A stretch of 32,265 bases of DNA, taken from contig PLGF01000121.1 of assembly GCA_003138485.1 (NCBI GenBank), positions 3,555 to 35,819 on the forward strand, given 5' to 3'. The notes under the pieces are model-generated. The model worked only from the letters and a program-made list of their open reading frames with translations, searched no databases and was not told the origin of the DNA. Shown here piece after piece: positions 25,452-32,248 of the stretch. Numbering within the stretch: the first letter of the stretch is position 1; each line of letters begins with the position of its first letter. The position numbers and the translations under genes were made by a program. The DNA is from Verrucomicrobiales bacterium (GTDB taxonomy: Bacteria > Verrucomicrobiota > Verrucomicrobiia > Limisphaerales > Palsa-1400).

Positions 25452-26627
25452 ATGAATTACCATATTGCCCGGCGGGCGGCCTCGCTGACACCCTCCATCA
25501 CCCTGGCCATCGACGCCAAGGCCAAACAAATGAAGGCCGACGGCATCGACGTCATCGGCTTCGGCGCGGGCGAGCCGGATTTCCCGACGCCCAAGCACAT
25601 CGTCCAGGCGGCCATCGACGCCCTGAACGCCGGCTTTACCAAATACACTCCCAGCAGCGGCATGCCCGAACTGCGCCAGGCCGCCGCGGACAAATTCAAG
25701 CGCGACAACGGCCTGGCCTACAAACCATCGCAAATTATCATCTCCTGCGGCGGCAAACATTCCTGTTGCAACGTGATCCTGGCGACCTGCGATCCAGGCG
25801 ACGAAGTCATCATCCCGGCCCCCTACTGGTTGAGCTACCCGGAAATGGCCCGCCTGGCCGAAGCCAACCCGGTCATCGTCCAGACGACCGACCAGAGCGA
25901 GTTCAAGATCACTCCCGCCCAACTTCGCGCCGCCCTTTCGCCGCGCACGCGCCTGTTGATCCTCAATTCGCCCGGCAACCCGACCGGTTCCCTCTATACG
26001 AGCGGGGAGCTTAAAGCCCTGGGCGACATCTGCGTCGAACACGGCATCCTCATCATGAGCGATGAGATTTACGAGAAGCTCATTTATGACGGCGCCCAGC
26101 ACACCAGCGTCGCCTCTTTTTCGCCACGTCACTACGAGCAGACCATCATTGTTCATGGGCTGGCCAAGGCTTACTCCATGACCGGCTGGCGCATCGGCAT
26201 GACCGCGGCGCCGGAGCCGATTGCCCGGGCCATCGACGCCATTCAAAGCCACAGCACGAGCAATCCGACTTCGTTCGCGCAAAAGGGGGCGGTGGCGGCG
26301 TTGAACGGGCCGCAGGACCATTTGGCGGGCTGGCTGGCGGAATTCGACCGCCGCCGCGCTTACGCCTGGAAGAGGCTTAACAGCATCCCCGGCGTCTCCT
26401 GCGTCAATCCCAAAGGCGCCTTTTACCTCTTCCCAAACATTTCCGGGACAGGCGTCAAGTCCATGGAGTTTTGCGCCCAACTGCTCGAACGCCAGAAGGT
26501 CGCCGCCGTGCCCGGCGTGGCTTTCGGAGCCGACGACTGCATCCGCGTCAGCTACGCCACCAGCATGGCCAACATTGAAAAAGGTCTCGACCGCATCGAG
26601 CAGTTCGTCCGCACCCGCAACGGCTGA
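25452..26627 (+). CDS. Aspartate/aromatic class I aminotransferase (AspAT Ib type)
   Basis: A 391-residue PLP-dependent aminotransferase. The PLP lysine is Lys239 in HGLAKAYSMTGWRIG, the conserved NSPGNPTGSLYT turn follows from about residue 177, and the N-terminal VIGFGAGEPDFPTP block marks fold type I, group Ib. It transfers the amino group between aspartate (or an aromatic amino acid) and 2-oxoglutarate. In such genomes the same type also acts as a prephenate or LL-diaminopimelate-type enzyme, so the exact substrate is open. I chose ATG 25452 (MNYHIARRAASLTPS) as it matches family N-termini. Confidence 0.9.
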   Translation: MNYHIARRAASLTPSITLAIDAKAKQMKADGIDVIGFGAGEPDFPTPKHIVQAAIDALNAGFTKYTPSSGMPELRQAAADKFKRDNGLAYKPSQIIISCGGKHSCCNVILATCDPGDEVIIPAPYWLSYPEMARLAEANPVIVQTTDQSEFKITPAQLRAALSPRTRLLILNSPGNPTGSLYTSGELKALGDICVEHGILIMSDEIYEKLIYDGAQHTSVASFSPRHYEQTIIVHGLAKAYSMTGWRIGMTAAPEPIARAIDAIQSHSTSNPTSFAQKGAVAALNGPQDHLAGWLAEFDRRRAYAWKRLNSIPGVSCVNPKGAFYLFPNISGTGVKSMEFCAQLLERQKVAAVPGVAFGADDCIRVSYATSMANIEKGLDRIEQFVRTRNG

Positions 26628-26634
26628 CAACTTG

Positions 26635-26665
26635 GGCATCGTGGGAGAACACGATGCCTTATTTC
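26635..26665 (+). terminator. Terminator between convergent genes
   Basis: GGCATCGTG-GGAGAA-CACGATGCC is a perfect 9-bp stem (26635-26643 with 26650-26658), followed by TTATTTC on the plus strand. It lies between the aminotransferase stop codon and the stop codon of the BON-domain gene on the other strand and probably serves mainly the aminotransferase. Confidence 0.55.
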
Positions 26666-27132
26666 ACCTGAAGCGTCGAAATCACCTGCGTCACCCCCTC
26701 CGTGTCGTAGGCCAGCGCCATTGCCTTGCTGATGTTCTCCAGGGTGCTGGCAGTGCCGGAAAGCGTCACGCGGCCGGCGGTCGTATTGACAGAGATGCTC
26801 AGCGCCGACAGGTCCTTGTCCGCCAGGAATTTCGCCTTGATGTCGGTCGTGATGCGGGCATCGGCAGTCGCGTCGGCAAGGGCGTGGCTCACCTCGGCGC
26901 TCTTGTTCCGAATCACCCTGCCCGTCCGCGCCAATTCCTCCTTGATGCCCGCAGGCGTCAACCCCAGCGCCTCCAGGCTGCTCCGCGCCGCGCTTTCCGC
27001 CTGAGCTGCCCCAGCCACGATCCGGTTCCGCGCCTCCGTCAACGCCGGCTCCGGCGGCTGGCCGCGAAAGTACCACACGGCCCATCCGACCGCCAGCGCC
27101 CCCAGCAAAAATCCAAAGACAATTCGTTTCAT
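26659..27132 (-). CDS. BON-domain protein, membrane-anchored
   Basis: A 157-residue protein with an N-terminal signal anchor (MKRIVFGFLLGALAVGWAVW) and a linker, followed by one BON domain (DARITTDIKAKFLADKDLSA, then VNTTAGRVTLSGTASTLENI and VTQVISTLQVK). BON domains bind lipid or peptidoglycan and are found in envelope stress proteins such as OsmY. The ATG at 27132 is preferred over the frame start at 27177, because it gives a normal signal anchor. It is followed on the same strand by no gene before the terminator hairpin, and it lies downstream of folB. Confidence 0.85.
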   Translation of the reverse strand: MKRIVFGFLLGALAVGWAVWYFRGQPPEPALTEARNRIVAGAAQAESAARSSLEALGLTPAGIKEELARTGRVIRNKSAEVSHALADATADARITTDIKAKFLADKDLSALSISVNTTAGRVTLSGTASTLENISKAMALAYDTEGVTQVISTLQVK

Positions 27133-27173
27133 ATCATCTCTTTTCCATGGTTCAATTCGAGCCTGGGCATCCG

Positions 27174-27521
27174 TCATTCAGGCCGCGTGATCCTGACGGA
27201 GACGTGCCCGGCTTCGGTCAACACAAATTTCTTCACTTCCACGCTGACCCGTTGCGGCTTGAATTCGCGCAGGACCACGCCCGCCGCCTCCACCGCCACC
27301 GCTTCAATCAAATTCCACGACCGCCCCTTCCCCAAACTCAGCAGACGCTGCGCCACGGCGTAATAATTGATGCTGTCTTCCAGATCGTCGCTCCGCGCGG
27401 CGGCGGCGCACGAGCGATCCATCTCGACCGTCAGCAACAGCCGCTGCGGTTTGGCGCGCTCAGCCGCCGTCACTCCCACGCAAAAGTGAACCTCCAAATC
27501 CTTGATGACGATCTGGTCCAT
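27174..27521 (-). CDS. folB: Dihydroneopterin aldolase
   Basis: Folate pathway enzyme that cleaves 7,8-dihydroneopterin to 6-hydroxymethyl-dihydropterin and glycolaldehyde. 115 residues, the normal size; the N-terminus MDQIVIKDLEVHFCVGVTAA with Glu21 in the ERAKPQ segment, DSINYYAVAQ and VSVEVKKF (active-site lysine) fit the family. The ATG at 27521 is preferred; the frame start at 27617 lies inside the upstream gene. It follows the HAD-Nudix gene by only 8 bp on the same strand, so both are in one transcript. Confidence 0.88.
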   Translation of the reverse strand: MDQIVIKDLEVHFCVGVTAAERAKPQRLLLTVEMDRSCAAAARSDDLEDSINYYAVAQRLLSLGKGRSWNLIEAVAVEAAGVVLREFKPQRVSVEVKKFVLTEAGHVSVRITRPE

Positions 27522-27529
27522 GCCTTGCC

Positions 27530-28606
27530 TCAGGCGGTCCTCTCCAGCACCCGCTCCAGCAGCGCGCGCGTCGGCTGGTTCAATGGCAGCGCCAGCGCCT
27601 CCAAAGGCGGCATCCACCGGAATTCCTGCGCTTCCTCGTTCAATTTAACCGCCCCGCCTCCCGCCGCCCGGCAGGTGTAATTGAGCAGGACAAAATGCGC
27701 CGGCCGGTAGAATTCCCTGGAATTGATGCAGTCCTGCGCCATGACAAACCGGATTTCCTCGACCTCCAGGCCGGTTTCCTCCCGAATTTCCCGCCGCAAC
27801 GCCTCCACCGACAGCTCGCCGCCCTTGATTTTCCCGCCCGGTATGCCCCAGAGATTGGACCATTTCTGCGTCCGCACCATCAGCACCCGGCTGGCGGCGT
27901 CGAATATCAGCGCCCCCACCGTGCAGACCGGATGCCCCGCCCCGCCCGCCTCCGCTCCGCGCCAATTCCCGCCCAGGTCAAATCCGGCCCGCTCCAAAAC
28001 GTCGCGCAATTCGCCCAAATGTTCGACAATCAGGTCCGGCTCGCTGGCCCGCAATTGTTCCAGGCCATTGTAGCCCGTCAGCACCGCGCACGAATGGACG
28101 CCGCCATGTTTGGCCGTCTCGATGTCGTGTTGCATGTCGCCAATGAACAGGGTTTCCGACGCGGCCAATTGATTTTCCGCCAGCAACTCCACGATCTTGG
28201 CCCTCTTGTCCCAAATGCCCAGGTAGGGGCGTTCTATGTATTGGCCAAATCCTGTCCCCGCCGCCTGCGCCTCAAAATAATCCGGATGCACCGTGCTCAG
28301 GACGAACGTGCGCACGGCATGCTTCCGGCAGAACACCAGGAACTCAAGCGCGTGCGGCAAGGCCCTCACCTCCTCCTGCGCGTGCCGGAAATGGCTGTGA
28401 AAGCTCCGCTCCAAATCCGCCAGCGGCACGCCCGGGGTGAACCGCTCGTAAAAACTCTTGAACGGCAGGCAGAATTCGGCGCGGAACTTCTCCAGGCTCA
28501 TCGCCTCCGCGCCGCACTGGGCCAGGACGAAATTGGTCGCGGCCAGGACCGCCGGCAGGTCATCGACCAGCGTTCCCGACCAGTCAAATATAATGTTCCG
28601 TATCAT
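27530..28606 (-). CDS. HAD hydrolase-Nudix hydrolase fusion
   Basis: A 358-residue two-domain protein. N-terminal HAD domain (about residues 1-215): motif I FDWSGTLVDD (Asp8, but the usual second Asp is Ser10), motif II VLSTVH, motif IV GDMQHDIETAK. C-terminal Nudix domain (about 225-350): the box GGKIKGGELSVEALRREIRE followed by ETG, near residues 255-277, with all signature residues. Nudix enzymes hydrolyse nucleoside diphosphate-linked compounds. Because it lies 8 bp before folB, the natural guess is dihydroneopterin triphosphate, whose pyrophosphate and then phosphate must be removed before FolB acts. The Ser10 substitution is unusual for a HAD phosphatase and makes the activity of that domain doubtful. 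Confidence 0.85.
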   Translation of the reverse strand: MIRNIIFDWSGTLVDDLPAVLAATNFVLAQCGAEAMSLEKFRAEFCLPFKSFYERFTPGVPLADLERSFHSHFRHAQEEVRALPHALEFLVFCRKHAVRTFVLSTVHPDYFEAQAAGTGFGQYIERPYLGIWDKRAKIVELLAENQLAASETLFIGDMQHDIETAKHGGVHSCAVLTGYNGLEQLRASEPDLIVEHLGELRDVLERAGFDLGGNWRGAEAGGAGHPVCTVGALIFDAASRVLMVRTQKWSNLWGIPGGKIKGGELSVEALRREIREETGLEVEEIRFVMAQDCINSREFYRPAHFVLLNYTCRAAGGGAVKLNEEAQEFRWMPPLEALALPLNQPTRALLERVLERTA

Positions 28607-28639
28607 GCGCGCCGATACTGCTTAAATTACATATCACAA

Positions 28640-28662
28640 ATCTTCAATGACCAATTTTCAAT
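28640..28662 (+). repeat. Copy 2 of a 23-nt intergenic repeat
   Basis: Near copy of the element at 4376-4398, ending in GACCAATTTTCAAT, one base different. It lies 35 bp upstream of the YlbF-family gene, as copy 1 lies upstream of the M16 gene. Confidence 0.5.
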
Positions 28663-28697
28663 TTGCATTTGCCCACCGCTGCTGCGAAAGTTCCCCC

Positions 28698-29117
28698 ATG
28701 CCGACATCAACGCAGATCGACAACGCGGTGCGCCAAAAGACGCTGGAACTTTGCGAGACCATTGTCCAGCAGCCGCAATTTCAAGACATCCGCCGCCGGG
28801 TGGATTCATTCATGGCCGACTCCCGCGCCCGCCAACTCTACGAGAGCCTGACCGAAAAGGGCCGGTCCCTCCATGAAAAACAACACCAGGGCCTGCAGCT
28901 CGACGCCGTGGAAATCGCCGCCTTCGAATCCGACCGCCAGGCCCTCTTTGACCACCCCGTCGCCAAGGCGTTCATCGACGCCCAGGAGGAAATGCACGAA
29001 TTGCAGGAGGGCGTCCACCAGTTCGTCAACAAAACTTTTGAACTCGGCCGCGTTCCTACCGAGACCGACCTGGAGGACGACTCCTGCGGGGAAGGCTGCG
29101 GCTGCCATCATCATTAA
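28698..29117 (+). CDS. YlbF-family protein with Cys/His tail
   Basis: A 139-residue helical protein. The N-terminal half (LCETIVQQPQFQDIRRRVDSF) and the middle (HEKQHQGLQLDAVEIAAFES, then EEMHELQEGVHQFVNKTF) match the YlbF/YmcA superfamily, which in Bacillus influences RNase Y and biofilm, competence and sporulation. The C-terminus ends DDSCGEGCGCHHH, which could bind a metal or iron-sulfur cluster, in line with the cluster-containing Bacillus Y-complex. The ATG at 28698 fits the family start; the frame opens at 28647. Its stop overlaps the stop of cutA on the other strand by about 3 bp. Confidence 0.8.
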   Translation: MPTSTQIDNAVRQKTLELCETIVQQPQFQDIRRRVDSFMADSRARQLYESLTEKGRSLHEKQHQGLQLDAVEIAAFESDRQALFDHPVAKAFIDAQEEMHELQEGVHQFVNKTFELGRVPTETDLEDDSCGEGCGCHHH

Positions 29118-29440
29118 CGGGTTTCCCGCGCCAGCCAATCCACATAACGGCGGTTGCCGGCCGCCAGGGGCAGCGCCACAAATTCCGGCGTATCGTAGGG
29201 GTGCTCCCGCGATATCAACTTCTCCAGCTTCGCCAGGCGGCCGGCGCGCGTTTTAAACACGATCAGCGCCTCCGCGCCCTTCTCCAACTTCCCCCGCCAC
29301 CAGTAATGGGATTCGACGCGCGGAATCAGATTGGCGCAGGCGGCCAGCCGGGCGCGCAAGGCCGCCCGCGCCAGCTTCCGCGCGCACTTCAGGTCCGGCG
29401 CGGTGACAAGCACGATGCGGAATGCCGCGGCGCTTTTCAT
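29114..29440 (-). CDS. cutA: Divalent cation tolerance protein CutA
   Basis: A 108-residue trimeric cytosolic protein of the CutA1 family, signalled by FRIVLVTAPDLKCARKLARA, RVESHYWWRGKLEKGAEALI and KTRAGRLAKLEKLI, then HPYDTPEFVALPL. The family has been linked to copper tolerance and signal transduction, but its biochemical role is not settled. It sits 6 bp after the ClpX-like gene on the same strand and probably shares its transcript. Confidence 0.93.
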   Translation of the reverse strand: MKSAAAFRIVLVTAPDLKCARKLARAALRARLAACANLIPRVESHYWWRGKLEKGAEALIVFKTRAGRLAKLEKLISREHPYDTPEFVALPLAAGNRRYVDWLARETR

Positions 29441-29446
29441 TTCATT

Positions 29447-30991
29447 CTACCCGGCGCGGTAACTCTTGACGACCCATTCGCTGAGGGTCTTTTCCGGGGC
29501 CTCGACCGCGTCAATATCAATGACAAACTCCTGCTGCCCGGTGTTCTGCGCGATCAATTTCAAGCCGAACTGGAAATCCTTGAACCGCCCCGCGCACAGT
29601 TCCCGCACGGGAATGGACTCCTCCAGGGCCAGCGCCACCAGGCGGTCGGCCGCCGGGCCGGTGAAACGGAGGCCCAGCTTGTGGGTTTCGTGGAAGCGCT
29701 CCGCGAAATCATCCACCAACTGCCGCGCCACGACCCGTTCCTGCTTCTCGTGCTCGGCCAGCAGCCTGGCCAATTCCACTGCCGGCGCATCGACCAGTTC
29801 CCGCGTGACGACAAAGCGGCGGACCAGTGTGGACGGCAAATCGAATTTGAAGTCCCGGAAAACCCGTTCGCAGACCGTCATCAACCCGCGCGCGCCGGTG
29901 CTCTCCTCCCCCGCCAGTTCGGCGATGCGCCGCAGGCCGTCATCAGCAAAGAGCACTTCGATGCCGTAGGCGGCGAAGGTCTGCTCGTATTGGCGGATGA
30001 TGCTGCCCTCGGAACTCTTCAGAATCGTGTAAAGGTCCTCCACGCTCAACGGGTGGCAAACAACCCGCACCGGCAGCCGCCCGATGAATTCAGGCTCGAA
30101 TCCAAACTCGATGAAATCGCGCGTCCGCGCCTCATCCAGCGTGGAAGCCTCCGCGCCGGCCTTGGCGGGAGGCGAAGCGAAACCAATGGCCGCCTCGCGC
30201 TGGCGTTTCTTGACGATTTTTTCAAGGCCGTCGAACGCACCGCTGACAATGAACAAGATATGCCGGGTGTTGATCGTGCCGGGCTGCTTCTTGCCGCGCT
30301 GGGAGAAATCCATCATCGCCTGGATTTGGCCGCTCAAATCGTTGGGCGAGCGGGCGGGCACTTCGGTTTCCTCCATAAGCTTGAGGAGGTTGGTTTGCAC
30401 GCCGCGACCGCTGACATCCCGCCCGTTGAGGCCCGACGCCGCCGCGATCTTGTCAATCTCGTCGATGTAAATGATCCCGTACTGCGCGCGGCGGATGTCC
30501 CCATCGGCGCGGCGGAGCAGTTCGCGGACAAGGTCTTCGACATCGCCGCCGACGTAGCCCGTTTCGGAGAACTTGGTGGCATCGCCCTTGACAAAAGGGA
30601 CGCCGATCAGGTCGGCGGCGTTGCGGATGAGATAGGTTTTGCCCACGCCGGTGGGGCCAAGGAGAATGACATTTTGCTTGGCGTAATTGCTCTGGTCCTT
30701 GCCTTCGAACGCCAGGCGGACGTGGTGATAATGGTCGCAAAGGGCGACGCTGAGGACTTTCTTGGCATCATCCTGCCGGATGACGAAGCGATCCAGGTAG
30801 GCCTTGACCTCGCGGGGCTTTTTCGAGAACGAAAAATCGGCGCCAGGGGGCGGCGGTTCGGGCGACTCCGGCGGTTCGGCGGCATCGGCCTTGGGCTGGG
30901 GAGCGCCGGCCAGATGCTGGCGCATGAATTCCTGCAACCGGCTCTGGAACTCCTCCGGCGACGGCGGCCCATTGAAAAATCTCTTTTCCAT
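29447..30991 (-). CDS. ClpX-like AAA+ unfoldase without the zinc-binding domain
   Basis: A 514-residue AAA+ ATPase of the ClpX/HslU type. Walker A GPTGVGKT (residues about 110-117), pore loop SETGYVGGDVE (about 144), Walker B IIYIDEIDK, EFIGRLP and the sensor-2 block ESTGARGL are all intact. The loop AAIGFASP contains Ile269-Gly270-Phe271, where ClpX has its IGF ClpP-binding loop, so contact with ClpP is possible. The N-terminal four-cysteine zinc domain of ClpX is replaced by a short helical start (MEKRFFNGPPSPEEF) and a Pro-rich linker. The C-terminus has an extra 100-residue part (for example KTLSEWVVKSYRAG at the end) not seen in ClpX. No clpP is in the window. It may be the second ClpX paralog found in Verrucomicrobia. 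Confidence 0.88.
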   Translation of the reverse strand: MEKRFFNGPPSPEEFQSRLQEFMRQHLAGAPQPKADAAEPPESPEPPPPGADFSFSKKPREVKAYLDRFVIRQDDAKKVLSVALCDHYHHVRLAFEGKDQSNYAKQNVILLGPTGVGKTYLIRNAADLIGVPFVKGDATKFSETGYVGGDVEDLVRELLRRADGDIRRAQYGIIYIDEIDKIAAASGLNGRDVSGRGVQTNLLKLMEETEVPARSPNDLSGQIQAMMDFSQRGKKQPGTINTRHILFIVSGAFDGLEKIVKKRQREAAIGFASPPAKAGAEASTLDEARTRDFIEFGFEPEFIGRLPVRVVCHPLSVEDLYTILKSSEGSIIRQYEQTFAAYGIEVLFADDGLRRIAELAGEESTGARGLMTVCERVFRDFKFDLPSTLVRRFVVTRELVDAPAVELARLLAEHEKQERVVARQLVDDFAERFHETHKLGLRFTGPAADRLVALALEESIPVRELCAGRFKDFQFGLKLIAQNTGQQEFVIDIDAVEAPEKTLSEWVVKSYRAG

Positions 30992-31001
30992 ACCTGCTCA
31001 A
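30910..31001. repeat. 92-bp direct repeat, copy 1 (5' end of the clpX-like gene)
   Basis: Covers the first 27 codons of the clpX-like gene plus about 10 bp upstream. Copy 2 at 31402-31493 matches 88 of 92 positions; all four differences are transitions. Confidence 0.9.
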
Positions 31002-31101
31002 CTTAAACGACTTCGCCCAAAGCGCAATGAAGGAGGGCAACGCCTTGATCTGAGATTGGAACCGCCTTGATTCCGGTTGACTTTTGATTCAAATTCCAGG
31101 C

Positions 31102-31323
31102 GTGACCGTTCAAGAGTTGAAAAAGAGGGTGAGCGGTGGCGGTTTCCGTCCATTTGCAATACGCACAACGGACGGGCAGGAGTTTGAAATCCCGCACCCC
31201 GAATTTATTCTCATCGGCAAGTTCAGCATCGCCGTGCGCGATAAGCGCGGGTTCATCAACAATATAGATCCGTTGCACGTCGTCTCCGCCAAGGAGCTTT
31301 CCCATCGCAATGGCGGCTTTTAA
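31102..31323 (+). CDS. Small protein of unknown function (about 73 residues)
   Basis: Starts at GTG 31102 (MTVQELKKRVSGGGFRPFAI) and continues RTTDGQEFEIPHPEFILIGK to the TAA at 31321-31323. The pattern (short helix, then RPF, then a beta-rich DGREYPVPHPEF block) is shared, as far as I remember, by small proteins common in Verrucomicrobia and Planctomycetes, but I cannot name the family. A TTG at 31084 would extend it by six residues. It lies between the two copies of the clpX 5' duplication, on the opposite strand. Confidence 0.65.
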   Translation: MTVQELKKRVSGGGFRPFAIRTTDGQEFEIPHPEFILIGKFSIAVRDKRGFINNIDPLHVVSAKELSHRNGGF

Positions 31324-31483
31324 AACCCCGGCGCCGGCCTTCACGCCAGCCCAAGCCCGCGCCAAAGGTCTTCGGCCTCTCTCCAGGTTCGCTTCCGTCG
31401 CCCAGATGCTGGCGCATGAACTCCTGCAACCGGCTCTGAAACTCCTCCGGCGACGGCGGCCCGTTGAAAAATCTCTTTTCCAT
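31256..31483 (-). pseudogene. Truncated duplicate of the clpX-like gene (N-terminal 27 residues)
   Basis: The frame begins with the same 27 residues as the clpX-like protein (MEKRFFNGPPSPEEF and onward) and then diverges (GDGSEPGERPKTFGAGLGWR...), ending 75 codons later where it overlaps the end of the small plus-strand gene. The shared 81 coding bases differ at three positions, all third-codon synonymous transitions (AAT/AAC, TTC/TTT, GAA/GAG). Such a pattern suggests the copy was once under protein-level selection, as expected from a former paralog that was later cut short. Confidence 0.6.
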
Positions 31484-31493
31484 ACCCGCTCAA
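31402..31493. repeat. 92-bp direct repeat, copy 2
   Basis: Copy of 30910-31001 at an offset of 492 bp, same orientation, 4 transitions different. It ends with GCTCAA in both copies, after which the sequences are unrelated. Confidence 0.9.
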
Positions 31494-31760
31494 ATGAAAC
31501 CGGCTCTTGATTGTTAAGAATTCCCGTCGAGTGTGACGAATCGGTGACTTTATGAGCGGCGAGCGCCAATGAGCCGCATGCCCGCAACATAAAAATTCCC
31601 AAGTGGCCTATTACGAGCATGTTGCGTTTTAAAGCGGCCATGTCCGGATTTCATTCAAATAGGTCCTATTTTGGGTCGAAGCAACTTCGTGATTCCTTAT
31701 CGTCATCCTCACCGGGGAATTTCCTGGCAGGAATTTGGTAAAAACGAAAAAATCTAATCT

Positions 31761-32090
31761 ATCAAAAATATCAAGAAATCAGTATTTGCGCTTAGTGTCC
31801 TTTTGGGCTGCCTAGCTGATCGTGCCAGCGGCCAATGTTATGAGGTAGGGTGGAAAAGTGGATGTCCACTCTCAAGCCCAAAGTGCCAACCTCAGCCGGG
31901 AGGAACCTCAGTCTTGGCCAGTGCCAATACCGGAACTCCGGTCGGTTACTATCTGGTGGTTAGCTCTTTTTTAATATGCCGGTTCTATCGCGCTATTTTA
32001 AGTGTTTCTGCATTGCTTTTCTTTACTCTTTCGGAATTTGCAATGTCTGTGCGAACACATCCCAGGCTTCTGACTATGTGTCGTCCCTGA
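31761..32090 (+). pseudogene. Secreted-protein ORF without a canonical start codon
   Basis: The frame opens after the TAA at 31755-31757 and reads IKNIKKSVFALSVLLGCLAD, then RASGQCYEVGWKSGCPLSSP, a textbook signal peptide followed by a cysteine-rich segment. There is no ATG or GTG before the hydrophobic core; a codon ATC sits where the start would be, and the first usable start (TTG 31803) lies inside the signal. The later part runs through poorly coding sequence and overlaps the next ORF. Either the start codon has mutated, or translation starts at a rare codon. I do not recognise the protein. Confidence 0.3.
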
Positions 32091-32248
32091 AAGAGTTTCT
32101 AACTTCAAACTGTCCCCAGTATGATATCGTTTTCTCCATTAAGCCGGATCTAATGCTAGAACAGATCCGGGCACCTGATGGTTCTACGCCTGGTCAGCAG
32201 AATCTGTGGGTGGATTCATTAGGTTCGGGTAGCTTTCCTAGGTTGTGA
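31976..32248 (+). CDS. Short secreted protein ORF of unknown function
   Basis: Ninety codons: MPVLSRYFKCFCIAFLYSFG with a plausible signal peptide, then ASDYVSSLKEFLTSNCPQYD and VFSIKPDLMLEQIRAPDGST, ending LGSGSFPRL. Codon use and base composition are more AT-rich than in the rest of the window. It may be a fragment of a longer gene that continues in another frame beyond the window edge. No ribosome site is evident. The family is not recognised. Confidence 0.35.
   Translation: MPVLSRYFKCFCIAFLYSFGICNVCANTSQASDYVSSLKEFLTSNCPQYDIVFSIKPDLMLEQIRAPDGSTPGQQNLWVDSLGSGSFPRL

Noticed and set aside
25355..26014. 219-codon plus-strand frame overlapping the aminotransferase
   Set aside because: It is out of frame with a well-supported aminotransferase and reads as low-complexity Arg/Pro.
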